DNA of 20,572 bases, from contig CAYPQM010000127.1 of NCBI GenBank assembly GCA_964412845.1, forward strand, positions 1-20,572, in the 5' to 3' direction. Numbering within the stretch: the first letter of the stretch is position 1; each line of letters begins with the position of its first letter. Source of the stretch: JAWWPY01 sp964412845. GTDB lineage: Bacteria; Actinomycetota; Actinomycetes; Streptosporangiales; Streptosporangiaceae. The translations under genes and the position numbers were made by a program. The notes beneath the pieces are model-generated. The model was not told the DNA's origin. It ran no database searches and saw only the letters and a list, made by a program, of their open reading frames with translations. Positions 13,190 to 20,544 of this stretch are shown in pieces.

Positions 13190-15076
13190 GTGACGAGCGC
13201 AGAGCTGAGACGGCAGGCAGAGGCGCACGGCGTGGCCACGAGCTATCAGGACTCGCGGGGCGAGGAGGTCGAGGTGAGCGGGCAAACGCTGGCCGCGATC
13301 CTGGCGGCGCTGGGACAGGAACCGGGCCAGGCGGACCCCGATGTCCCGCTGACCCATGAGGAACGCCAGGAACGCGAAGCGCTGGCCAGTGTCAAGGCGC
13401 AGCCGCCGCACGGCCGCTCCTGGGGGTTCGCCTTGCAGCTTTACTCGCTGCGCTCGCGGCGGTCCTGGGGGCACGGCGACCTGCGTGACTTGGCTGACCT
13501 GGCCCGCTGGAGCGCCCGCGAGCTGGGCGCTGACTTCGTGCTGATCAACCCGCTGCACGCCGCCGAGCCACTGCCGCCGGTGAGCCCGTCTCCCTACCTG
13601 CCGATGAGCAGGAGGTTCACCAGCCCGCTCTACCTGCGGATAGAGGACATCGCTGAGTACGCGGGGCTGGCCGCCGGCGATCGCGAGCGCATCGAGGCGC
13701 TGGCCGTCCCGCTGCGGGCCCGCAGCGTCACCAGCGACCTCATCGACCGGGACGCGGTCTGGCAGGCCAAGCGCGCCGCGCTGGAGATCATCTACCGGGT
13801 GCCGCTGAGTCCCCGGCGGCGGGCATCCTTCGAGCGATTCCGCGCCCGGGAAGGCCAGCCGCTCGCCGACTGGAGCCTCTGGTGCGCCCTCGCCGAGCGG
13901 CACGGCCCCGACTGGCGGGGGTTCGGGGAACTGCGGGATGTCCGGGTGGCGGCCCTGGCGGCAGGTCGGTTCGCCGCGAGCGCTGACTTCCATGCCTGGC
14001 TCCAGTGGCTGGCCGATGACCAGATGGCGGTGGCCCAGGATGCGGCGCGCGCTGGCGGCATGGGCATCGGCGTCATCCGGGATCTGGCCGTGGGTGCGCA
14101 CCCAGGCGGTGCCGACGCCTGGTCATACCAGGACGTCCTCGTCTCGGGCGTCAGCGTGGGCGCGCCGCCTGATGAGTTCAACCAGCTCGGGCAGGATTGG
14201 GGCCAGCCGCCCTGGCACCCGCAGCGATTGGCGGCGCAGGGCTACGCGCCGCTGGCCGGACTGATCGGCTCGGGCCTGCGGCACGCCGGGGGACTGCGGG
14301 TGGATCACGTGATGGGGCTGCTCCGGCTGTGGTGGGTGCCGGCCGGGATGACCCCGGATCATGGCACCTACGTCCGGTACGACCATGAGGCCATGGTCGG
14401 CGTGCTGGCCAGCCAGGCGTCCCGGGCCGGCGCGCTGGCCATCGGCGAGGACCTGGGCACTGTGGACCCGTGGATCCGCAGCTACCTCGCCTCCCGTGAG
14501 GTGCTCGGCACGTCCATGCTCTGGTTCGAGCGGGATTCCCGTGGCCTGCCGCTGCCGCCGGGCCGATGGCGACGCGGCTGCCTGGCCACGGTCGGCACGC
14601 ACGACCTGCCACCCGCCGCCGCGTTCGTCACGGGCGAGCACGTAGCCCTGCGCGCCCGGCTCGGCCTGCTGACTCGCCCAGAAGCAGCAGAACGATCCGC
14701 CGCCGCCGCTGCCGTCAGCGCCTGGCAGGACGCGCTGGCCAGTCGGGGGATCCTGCCCGCGGGCCGCACTCCGGCACCGGCGGAGTTCACCGTTGGGCTC
14801 TACGCCTACCTGGCCCGCACTCCCGCCGCACTGATCGGCGTCTCACTGGCTGACGCGGTCGGCGACCGGCGCCCGCAGAACATACCGGGCACGACCAGCG
14901 AGTACCCGAACTGGCGGGTTCCGCTGTGCGACGACGAGGGCCGGGCCGTGCTGCTGGAGGAGCTACCGGAGCGCCGGGACGTGCGCGCCGTGGCCGCCGC
15001 GGCCGCCGGGGCCCGCGCGACCGGTGCGGGCGGAGCGGCCGGCCGGCCGGAGGAGACCGGGTGGCCGGTTCCCTGA
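13190..15076 (+). CDS. malQ: 4-alpha-glucanotransferase (GH77, amylomaltase), shortened N-terminal region
   Basis: Transfers alpha-1,4-glucan segments between maltodextrins in the cytoplasm during glycogen/maltodextrin turnover. The GH77 barrel is complete: QLYSLRSRRSWGHGDL, FVLINPLHAAEPLPPVSPSPYLP, the nucleophile Asp372 in LRVDHVMGLLRLWW, acid/base Glu420 in IGEDLGTVD, and Asp472 in GTHDLPP. The barrel begins at about residue 75. Actinobacterial MalQ usually has about 140-160 residues there, including a beta-sandwich domain that is missing here. The 628 residues are short for the family (about 700 in E. coli and M. tuberculosis). The GTG at 13190 gives MTSAELRRQAEAHGVATSY, the usual opening, but GGAGG directly abuts it. 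An ATG at 13166 is an alternative start. The upstream side abuts the decayed PadR gene, so the promoter region may have been rearranged. Confidence 0.93.
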   Translation: MTSAELRRQAEAHGVATSYQDSRGEEVEVSGQTLAAILAALGQEPGQADPDVPLTHEERQEREALASVKAQPPHGRSWGFALQLYSLRSRRSWGHGDLRDLADLARWSARELGADFVLINPLHAAEPLPPVSPSPYLPMSRRFTSPLYLRIEDIAEYAGLAAGDRERIEALAVPLRARSVTSDLIDRDAVWQAKRAALEIIYRVPLSPRRRASFERFRAREGQPLADWSLWCALAERHGPDWRGFGELRDVRVAALAAGRFAASADFHAWLQWLADDQMAVAQDAARAGGMGIGVIRDLAVGAHPGGADAWSYQDVLVSGVSVGAPPDEFNQLGQDWGQPPWHPQRLAAQGYAPLAGLIGSGLRHAGGLRVDHVMGLLRLWWVPAGMTPDHGTYVRYDHEAMVGVLASQASRAGALAIGEDLGTVDPWIRSYLASREVLGTSMLWFERDSRGLPLPPGRWRRGCLATVGTHDLPPAAAFVTGEHVALRARLGLLTRPEAAERSAAAAAVSAWQDALASRGILPAGRTPAPAEFTVGLYAYLARTPAALIGVSLADAVGDRRPQNIPGTTSEYPNWRVPLCDDEGRAVLLEELPERRDVRAVAAAAAGARATGAGGAAGRPEETGWPVP

Positions 15077-15223
15077 TCACGGAGGGCTCGCGTCGCGCCG
15101 CGCTCGGAGACATCACCCGGACCCCGCGTGACTGCGCCGCACGGCGGCTCCCCGTTCGCTCACCACCCAGCACAACCGGCTCGTGGGTGTGGTTGGCGGT
15201 GGCTCTTGGGTAGAGGGGCCTGC

Positions 15224-16888
15224 ATGAGAGATGCTGGCGGGGGAGCGGCCCTCCTCGTGCTCGGCCCGCTGCTGCGTTATGTCGGCGAGACTGCGGTCAC
15301 GGTGTGGGTTGAGACCGACCGGGCCTGCCAGGTCGAGATCCTTGGTCACCAGGTGCGGACCTTCGAGGTGGCCGGGCACCACTACGGGCTGGTGGTGGTC
15401 GGCGGCCTGCGGCCGGGAGCCGAGTGTGAGTATCAGGTCGCGCTGGATGGCACCGTCCGCTGGCCGCAGCCTGGTTCCCCGTTCCCGCCGAGCGTGCTCC
15501 GGACGCTGCACCCGGACCGTTCGCTACGGCTCGTCTTCGGTTCCTGCCGGATCGCTGAGCTGCCTGTCCCGCCGCGCAGGCGAGGACGCGCCCGCCGCGA
15601 TCAGGAGCACGGGCCGGACGCGCTGAGTGCCTACGCTCTCGACCTGCGCGAGACGCCACGTGAGCGCTGGCCCGATGTCATGCTCCTGATCGGCGACCAG
15701 GTCTATGCGGATGAGGTGGGGCCCGCGACCCGCCAGTTCATCAGGGAGCGCCGCGACCCGTCGAGCCCGCCCGGTTACCAGGTCGCAGACTTCACCGAGT
15801 ACTGCTTCCTGTACCGCGAGGCCTGGAGCGAGCCCTCGGTGCGCTGGCTGCTGTCGGTCATCCCGACAGCGATGATCTTCGATGATCACGACGTGCACGA
15901 CGACTGGAACATCTCATCCGCCTGGCGCCGGGAATACCAGGCCAAGCCGTGGTGGTCGGCCCGAATCAGCGCCGCCTACATGAGCTACTGGCTTTATCAG
16001 CATCTCGGCAACCTCTCACCCGAGGACCTCGGCAAGAACGAGTTGTGGCGCCAGGTGCAGGAGGCGGGGGACGCGGCGGCCGTGCTCAGCGACTTCGCCG
16101 CCCGGGCCGACCAGCGGACCGAGGGCATCCGGTGGAGCTTCCGGCGCAGCTTCGGGAAGGTCCGGGTCGTCGTGATCGATTCGCGGGCCGGCCGGGTGGT
16201 GGAAGACGGCAAGCGGCTGATGGTCAACGAGGCGGAATGGCAGTGGGTCACCGAGTCGGTTTCCGGCGACTGGGATCATGTGGTGCTCGCCACCTCCCTG
16301 CCGCTGCTGCTGCCCCGCGGCATCCACGCCGTGGAGGCGTGGAACGAGGCCGTCTGCGGCGGGGCCTGGGGCAAGCGCTTCGCGCGCGCCGGTGAGCGGA
16401 TGCGCCGGGCCGCGGACCTGGAACACTGGGCGGCATTCGGGAAGTCGTTCGCGGAATTCGAGCGGCTGCTGACCGGGCTCGCGACCGGGGCGCACGGCCA
16501 GCCGCCCGCCTCGGTCATCGTTATCTCGGGTGACATCCACCACAGTTACCTGGCCGCCGTGGACTTCCCGGCCGGGACAGATTCGCGCACTGCCGTCTAC
16601 CAGGCGGTCTGCTCGCCGATCCACAATTTGCTGCCGCACTCCTTCCGGCGCGGGCAGCGGCTGGCCGCATCACGTGCGGGTGAGCTGATCGGCACGATCC
16701 TCGCCGGGCTGGCTCGAGTACCCGGGCCGAAGATCAGGTGGCGGATCACGCACGGCCCCTGGTTCGACAACATGCTCACCGCTCTCGAATTCGACGGCCG
16801 CAACGCGCGCATCCGCCTCGGGCGCAGCACCGCGGACGTGGCCGGGACCCCGCACCTCCAGCCGGTCTGCGAAACCGAACTCAGCTGA
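15224..16888 (+). CDS. PhoD-like phosphatase / metallophosphoesterase
   Basis: A 554-residue member of the PhoD-like family, phosphomonoester or phosphodiester hydrolases with a Fe/Ca-type metal centre. The order of motifs is right: FGSCR at 105-109, the metal-binding GDQVYAD at 157-163, DDHDVHDDWN at 220-229 and SGDIHHSY with Asp437, His439 and His440. An Ig-like N-terminal domain (LLRYVGETAVTVWVETD) precedes the catalytic part. There is no Tat or Sec signal, unlike secreted PhoD, so a cytoplasmic role is likely. ATG 15224 is chosen over an upstream GTG because GAGGGG precedes it. The gene lies 147 bp after malQ on the same strand and may or may not be cotranscribed. The natural substrate is unknown. 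Confidence 0.9.
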   Translation: MRDAGGGAALLVLGPLLRYVGETAVTVWVETDRACQVEILGHQVRTFEVAGHHYGLVVVGGLRPGAECEYQVALDGTVRWPQPGSPFPPSVLRTLHPDRSLRLVFGSCRIAELPVPPRRRGRARRDQEHGPDALSAYALDLRETPRERWPDVMLLIGDQVYADEVGPATRQFIRERRDPSSPPGYQVADFTEYCFLYREAWSEPSVRWLLSVIPTAMIFDDHDVHDDWNISSAWRREYQAKPWWSARISAAYMSYWLYQHLGNLSPEDLGKNELWRQVQEAGDAAAVLSDFAARADQRTEGIRWSFRRSFGKVRVVVIDSRAGRVVEDGKRLMVNEAEWQWVTESVSGDWDHVVLATSLPLLLPRGIHAVEAWNEAVCGGAWGKRFARAGERMRRAADLEHWAAFGKSFAEFERLLTGLATGAHGQPPASVIVISGDIHHSYLAAVDFPAGTDSRTAVYQAVCSPIHNLLPHSFRRGQRLAASRAGELIGTILAGLARVPGPKIRWRITHGPWFDNMLTALEFDGRNARIRLGRSTADVAGTPHLQPVCETELS

Positions 16889-16905
16889 CCCGGTCGTTAA
16901 CCGGG
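16889..16905 (+). terminator. Small hairpin directly after the phosphatase stop
   Basis: CCCGGT and ACCGGG form a perfect 6-bp stem with loop CGTTA, beginning at the base after the TGA. There is no U tract. A possible terminator. The rest of the interval to 17052 shows nothing beyond a -10-like TATCGT at 16963. Confidence 0.35.
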
Positions 16906-17052
16906 CGGGAGGAACGGCATCTGGCCCGGTGCGGGTGGCCGGCAGGAAGCTCGCGACAGCGGTATCGTAAGTCCCGGTCGTGCTTGCGCCCCTCACCAGA
17001 TAGCTGGCGAGCACGATCCCGGCAGCCAGGGCGCCTCACCGAAGGAACGCCC

Positions 17053-17673
17053 ATGGTAGTAGCCGAACTCGCCGTCGCCGCCTCCTCGTGGGGTGTGCTA
17101 ATGGGCATCGCACCGGTACTCCAGATCCGCCGCATGCTACGGGAGCAGTCCTCACGCGATGTATCCCTGGGCTATTTCATGATCCTGCTCACCGGATTCC
17201 TGCTCTGGATTGCCTACGGCCTGGCCGCCAGGAATCCGGTGCTCGTGATCCCTAACATCGTCGCCCTCCTCGTCGGGGTGGCGGCCGTAATCGTCGTGCT
17301 CCGGCTCCGGCACAACGCGGGGAACACCTATGGGCGCCCACTCGCCGCCTCACGCAGCGGTAAGGGGCATGACGCGCGTAGCGGCAATGAACCGCCGAGA
17401 TGCGAGTCACCCGTTTCCCCGGTCGGCGTCAGAGATGCGGGCCGGAAATGGCCGGATCGAGAAGCTTGGCAGCTGCTTCCCGGCCAACGACTGGAAGGCC
17501 TGCGGGGTCGAGCAGGCCCAGTTGGACCAGGACGGTGGCCTGATCCCAGAAGATGTGCTCGTAGGCCACCTTTCCGTTCTCTATTCCGACGATCACGACA
17601 AAGGCGACTGAGACTGGCCGCCCCGTGGGGGCCACGCCGGGGAGCATCCACTCGATTTCCTGGGTGTGGGTGA
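17053..17673 (+). CDS. SemiSWEET-type sugar transporter with an unusual C-terminal reading-frame extension
   Basis: The first ~95 residues are a complete SemiSWEET (MtN3/saliva, PQ-loop) half-transporter with three helices. It shows GVLMGIAPVLQIRRMLREQSSRDVSLGYF, then FLLWIAYGLAARNPVLVIPN, then VALLVGVAAVIVVLRLR. SemiSWEETs are about 85-100 residues and dimerise to move sugars across the membrane. Here no stop follows. The frame runs on for about 110 residues of Arg/Pro/Gly-rich sequence, the last 245 bp antisense to the SnoaL-like gene, to a TGA at 17671. The tail looks like non-coding sequence read by default, so a lost stop codon or upstream rearrangement is likely. The ATG at 17053 has GAAGGA eight bases upstream. 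The domain call is firm, the 206-residue end is not. Confidence 0.8.
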   Translation: MVVAELAVAASSWGVLMGIAPVLQIRRMLREQSSRDVSLGYFMILLTGFLLWIAYGLAARNPVLVIPNIVALLVGVAAVIVVLRLRHNAGNTYGRPLAASRSGKGHDARSGNEPPRCESPVSPVGVRDAGRKWPDREAWQLLPGQRLEGLRGRAGPVGPGRWPDPRRCARRPPFRSLFRRSRQRRLRLAAPWGPRRGASTRFPGCG

Positions 17674-17950
17674 AGGAAATGATGAGCTCGTCCACGAGAC
17701 GCGTATCCCCGAAGGTTCGTGACACTTCGGTGAACTCGACATCGGGTGGGAAGAACTTCCCGACGAGGTGGTTAGCGTAGAATGCCCGGACCCCATCGCG
17801 GCCGGTTCCGCCGACCATCGAAGGCACGTTGACGAGGTGCGGGTTGTCCGTCATCGTCGCTAGCGTTGTCTCAAGGTCACCTGCGAGTTCTGCGTCCATG
17901 TGCTTAGCGAAGAGGTCCGCCATTGTCTGCTGATTCTGCTGGCTCGGCAC
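17429..17950 (-). CDS. SnoaL-like / nuclear transport factor 2 (NTF2)-fold protein
   Basis: A protein of about 173 residues with the NTF2-like cone fold used by polyketide cyclases, ester cyclases and many small-ligand enzymes. Supporting stretches are MADLFAKHMDAELAGDLETTLATMTDNPHLVNVP, GGTGRDGVRAFYANHLVGKFFPPD, LVDELIISFTHTQEIEWMLPGVAPTGRPVSV and VAFVVIVGIENGKVAYEHIFWDQATVLVQLGLL. This pattern is common in stand-alone SnoaL-like proteins whose substrates are unknown. The GTG at 17950 is preferred because GGGAG precedes it by five bases; an ATG four codons upstream (17962) has no ribosome-binding site. No biosynthetic cluster surrounds it. Its 3' part is antisense to the tail of the SemiSWEET frame. 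Base composition is slightly lower in GC than its neighbours. Confidence 0.87.
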   Translation of the reverse strand: MPSQQNQQTMADLFAKHMDAELAGDLETTLATMTDNPHLVNVPSMVGGTGRDGVRAFYANHLVGKFFPPDVEFTEVSRTFGDTRLVDELIISFTHTQEIEWMLPGVAPTGRPVSVAFVVIVGIENGKVAYEHIFWDQATVLVQLGLLDPAGLPVVGREAAAKLLDPAISGPHL

Positions 17951-17962
17951 TGATTCTCCCAT

Positions 17963-18614
17963 TTGCGGTTAAATTCCGGCCTTGCTGCTGGGCAGGACGG
18001 CAACATCATGTCATGCCGCCATCAGGAATTCTGCGGCCGTAGCCAGGCAATGGGAGCTGACCGATGCCGAAAGTAGTGCGCGTCCATGGCGCATGGCGAT
18101 ATTGGGTCATGCGTACTCATACGTCATTGGCGCGATCAGCATTGAAGACTTGCGGCGCGGGTGACTGCCTGGCGCAGGAGCGGGCGCACGTCACGACAGC
18201 CAAACCGGGGCAGGAGGGAGGGAGTTCGACGCGGCCGGGCTGGCCGCCGGTTAAGGCCTGCATACTAAGAAATCTGCCGGAGGCGTTTCCTTTGAAGGCC
18301 ACTCCCAGGCGTCTTGCTGGGCCTCTCGATCGGAGGTGGGATTTGGGCCTGTCGGCGGATTCCGGCAGCATTACCGGGAAGCTGTGTCATCGGGTGACCC
18401 GATGACGCGGAAGGGCGCCGGATGGCGGCGAGCTGCCGGGCGTACCCGTCCGGCTCGTCAGTCGCCGCGCGAAGGCGGGTCCCGGCTTTCTTCGTCCAAT
18501 TCGAGATGTCCCAGGCTTCTTGGCACCCATCGTGATGTTTCTTCGATGGTGGCGTCGATCAGGACATCGACCCGGGTGGGTCCAGCCTTGGGACAGATCG
18601 TCCGGAACCGACGC
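17963..18614. other. Long stretch without a convincing gene
   Basis: About 650 bp, visibly lower in GC than the neighbours. Short open frames exist on both strands (for example 18064-18405 plus and 18117-18371 minus), but none resembles a family I know, none has a good ribosome-binding site, and their composition is not typical of coding sequence here. One frame contains WELTDAE, reminiscent of the N-terminus of IS5-type transposases, but what follows does not match. The only clear structure is the palindrome at 18386-18406. It may be the remains of a decayed insertion. Confidence 0.5.
18386..18406. repeat. Perfect 9+3+9 inverted repeat in intergenic DNA
   Basis: GTCATCGGG, TGA, CCCGATGAC. 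The 9-bp arms are perfectly complementary. It is isolated: 222 bp upstream of the DinB-like gene and 436 bp from the SnoaL-like gene. It could be a terminator without a U tract, a repressor operator or a leftover terminal repeat. The structure is certain, the role unknown. Confidence 0.6.
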
Positions 18615-18620
18615 TAGCGT
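18615..18620 (+). promoter_or_regulatory. -10 box of a probable leaderless promoter for the DinB-like gene
   Basis: TAGCGT fits TANNNT and ends seven bases before the ATG at 18628, placing the transcript start at or beside the A of the start codon. No Shine-Dalgarno sequence precedes this ATG. TTGGGACA at 18588-18595 may supply -35 contacts, although the spacing (about 19-21 bp) is long. Confidence 0.4.
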
Positions 18621-18627
18621 GTCTCCT

Positions 18628-19176
18628 ATGGACAGTGACAGCGAGGCGATCCTGCGCGAACCGCCGGTGGCCGGCAATGAGCTCGACACGCTCCTGGGTG
18701 CCCTGGAGCGCCAGCGCGGGTACGTGGCATGGAAGTGCGGGAACCTGGACTCAGCCGGGCTGCGGGCAACCCTCGGACCGTCGACCATGACCTTGGGTGG
18801 TCTGGTCAAGCATCTGGCCGCAGTCGAGGCCGACATGTTCTCGGTCAAGCTGCACGGCCGGGATCCCGGCCCTCCCTGGGACACCGTGGACTGGGCGGCC
18901 GACCCGGACTGGGAGTGGCACTCGGCGGCCGGGGACAGCCCTGAGCAGCTCATGTCGCTGTGGCAGGAAGAGGTGGGCCGTTCCCGCAGCCTGGTCGCCG
19001 AGGCGGTCGCCGACGGCGGCCTGGACCGGCCCGCCTCCTTTACCTGGCCCGACGGCCGGACCCCCAGCCTGCGACGGCTCCTCATCGACATGATCGAGGA
19101 GTACGCACGCCATGTGGGTCATGCCGACCTCATCCGGGAGTCGGTCGATGGGCTGGTCGGAGAGGATCCCGAGTGA
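18628..19176 (+). CDS. DinB family protein (DUF664)
   Basis: A 182-residue member of the DinB/YfiT-like four-helix superfamily, many of which are mycothiol- or bacillithiol-dependent metal enzymes in actinobacteria and firmicutes. The three expected metal-binding His are present: His62 in GGLVKHLAAVEADMF, then His162 and His165 in YARHVGHADLIRE. WDTVDWAADPDWEWH and SLRRLLIDMIEEYARH are also typical of the DUF664 subgroup. The ATG at 18628 is chosen because the family N-terminus starts here (NELDTLLGALERQRGYVAWKC). The open frame extends upstream to 18520, but that part is Trp/Arg-rich and follows the probable promoter. No partner gene is adjacent, and the substrate is unknown. Confidence 0.87.
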   Translation: MDSDSEAILREPPVAGNELDTLLGALERQRGYVAWKCGNLDSAGLRATLGPSTMTLGGLVKHLAAVEADMFSVKLHGRDPGPPWDTVDWAADPDWEWHSAAGDSPEQLMSLWQEEVGRSRSLVAEAVADGGLDRPASFTWPDGRTPSLRRLLIDMIEEYARHVGHADLIRESVDGLVGEDPE

Positions 19177-19208
19177 CGACACCCGGCCCAACGACGCGGG
19201 AGCCGATC

Positions 19209-19277
19209 ATGACCCCGCAGCTGACCGTCGGCCGCGCCTCGACCGGGAGCCGGCGGGCGCCAGCGCGGCCACTCTGA
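19209..19277 (+). CDS. Possible 22-codon small ORF
   Basis: ATG at 19209 is preceded by GGGAG seven bases upstream and opens a 22-codon frame (MTPQLTVGRAS, then Arg/Pro-rich) ending TGA at 19277. It lies between the DinB-like gene and the convergent ROK gene. No family recognised. The site may be fortuitous, or a remnant of a lost downstream gene. Confidence 0.2.
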   Translation: MTPQLTVGRASTGSRRAPARPL

Positions 19278-19296
19278 GCCTGCCGGGCCTGGGAGG

Positions 19297-20502
19297 TCAG
19301 GGGGCAGGGGTGTCCCGCCGCGACGCGGCTCCGTTGAGAAAGTGCTCGATCGGCAGCGTGGCGGCGCCGAGGGCGACGGCGTCCGGGCCCAGGTGGCCCA
19401 GTTCGATCGAGGTCTCGGCGAAGGGGTGCCGCAGCGAATGGTCGCGGGCGGCATCGCGGATGGCGGGCAGCATCCGCTCACCGAGCAGCAGGCCCGCCCA
19501 TCCGCCCAGGATGATCCGCTCCGGGTTGAACAGGTTGATCAGGTCAGCGATCCCGACCCCGAGGTACAGCGCGGTGTCATCCAGGACCTCGGCCGCCGCC
19601 GCCGACGTCGCGGCCAGGTCGATGAGCGCGGCCAGGGCCGATTCCTGATCGTCGCCCGGCAGCGGGCGGCCGTACCGATCGAGGATCGCCTCAGCGCCGA
19701 CATACGCCTCCAGGCATCCGCGCGAGCCGCACCGGCAGGTGCGCCCGCCGACCACGACGGTGGTGTGCCCCCACTCGGTGGAGTTTGAGATGGAACCCCG
19801 CTGGGCGTGCCCGCTGGTGATGACGCTGGCGCCCACCCCGGAACCGATCAGGCACACGACGGCGTGCTGGGCTCCCCGGCCCGCGCCGAACCACAGCTCG
19901 GCCTGGCCCATCGTCTTGGCCCCGTTGTCAATGTGCAGCGGCAGGTCGGTGCCGGCCCGGAGCAGCCGTTCCAGCGGGACAGCCTCCCAGCCGAAGGTCT
20001 GCCCGTGCACGAGCAGTTCGGGCCCGTTGTCCACGATGCCTGGGACCCCGACACCCACCTCAAGAACGGCCGAGGAAGTGACGCCGCCGCTGGCCATGAC
20101 CGCGTCCAGCCCGGTCAAGATCGCCTGGACGATCACGTCGACGCCGTGTTCTCTGGGGTCCAGGGGGTAGTCAGCTTTGGCGCGTTCGGTCATCATCAGA
20201 TCGAACAGCTCAACCCGGACCCGGGTCTCACCGACGTCCACCCCGATGACGTACCCGTAGTCGGGGTTGATCTGGAGCAGGATGCGGGGGCGCCCGCCAT
20301 CCGAATCCACCGAGCCAGCCTCGACCACGATGCCCTCGTGGATGAGCTCGCGGATGACATTGCTGACCGATGCGGGGCTGAGGCCGGTGGCGTCGCTGAG
20401 GTCCTGGCGGCTACGCGGCTGATCGAAGTAGAGCGACGACAGCAGCACTGACCGGTTGTCCCGGCGCAGATCACGAACGGTCGATCGCTTTCGCTCCAGC
20501 AT
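19297..20502 (-). CDS. ROK-family transcriptional regulator
   Basis: A 401-residue NagC/XylR-type repressor. An N-terminal winged helix at about residues 15-65 (SSLYFDQPRSRQDLSDATGLSPASVSNVIRELIHEGIVVE) is followed by a ROK sugar-binding/kinase-like fold. That fold includes GVDVGETRVRVELFD near 88-102, GVGVPGIVDNG, the zinc-site motif EWGHTTVVVGGRTCRCGSRGCLEAY (around 240-267) and the C-terminal IILGGWAGLLLGE. The stretch HIDNGAKTMGQAE stands where active sugar kinases have NDAN; the catalytic Asp position appears to be Asn, so it is probably a sugar-responsive regulator rather than a kinase. The ATG at 20502 has GAGGGGG seven bases upstream. No sugar transporter is visible on this side; its targets probably lie beyond the right edge, and it may regulate itself. 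Confidence 0.94.
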   Translation of the reverse strand: MLERKRSTVRDLRRDNRSVLLSSLYFDQPRSRQDLSDATGLSPASVSNVIRELIHEGIVVEAGSVDSDGGRPRILLQINPDYGYVIGVDVGETRVRVELFDLMMTERAKADYPLDPREHGVDVIVQAILTGLDAVMASGGVTSSAVLEVGVGVPGIVDNGPELLVHGQTFGWEAVPLERLLRAGTDLPLHIDNGAKTMGQAELWFGAGRGAQHAVVCLIGSGVGASVITSGHAQRGSISNSTEWGHTTVVVGGRTCRCGSRGCLEAYVGAEAILDRYGRPLPGDDQESALAALIDLAATSAAAAEVLDDTALYLGVGIADLINLFNPERIILGGWAGLLLGERMLPAIRDAARDHSLRHPFAETSIELGHLGPDAVALGAATLPIEHFLNGAASRRDTPAP

Positions 20503-20524
20503 GATCCCCCTCGCCTTGGTTCAG

Positions 20525-20544
20525 ATCTTATGACAAGCATCTTA
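20525..20544 (-). promoter_or_regulatory. Duplicated TAAGAT element upstream of the ROK regulator
   Basis: On the minus strand TAAGAT occurs twice, at 20544-20539 and 20530-20525, start-to-start distance 14 bp, 23 bp upstream of the ATG. The downstream copy fits a -10 box. The pair may be overlapping promoters or a direct-repeat site for autoregulation. No good -35 is seen. Confidence 0.35.

Noticed and set aside
17982..18164. Possible IS5-type transposase fragment (WELTDAE)
   Set aside because: Only seven residues resemble it; the following residues do not match and no inverted repeats or target duplication are visible.
18387..19091. Minus-strand 234-residue open frame
   Set aside because: Antisense to the DinB-like gene, Ser/Arg-rich, no domain and no ribosome-binding site.
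19807..20451. Plus-strand 214-residue frame
   Set aside because: Antisense shadow of the ROK regulator.
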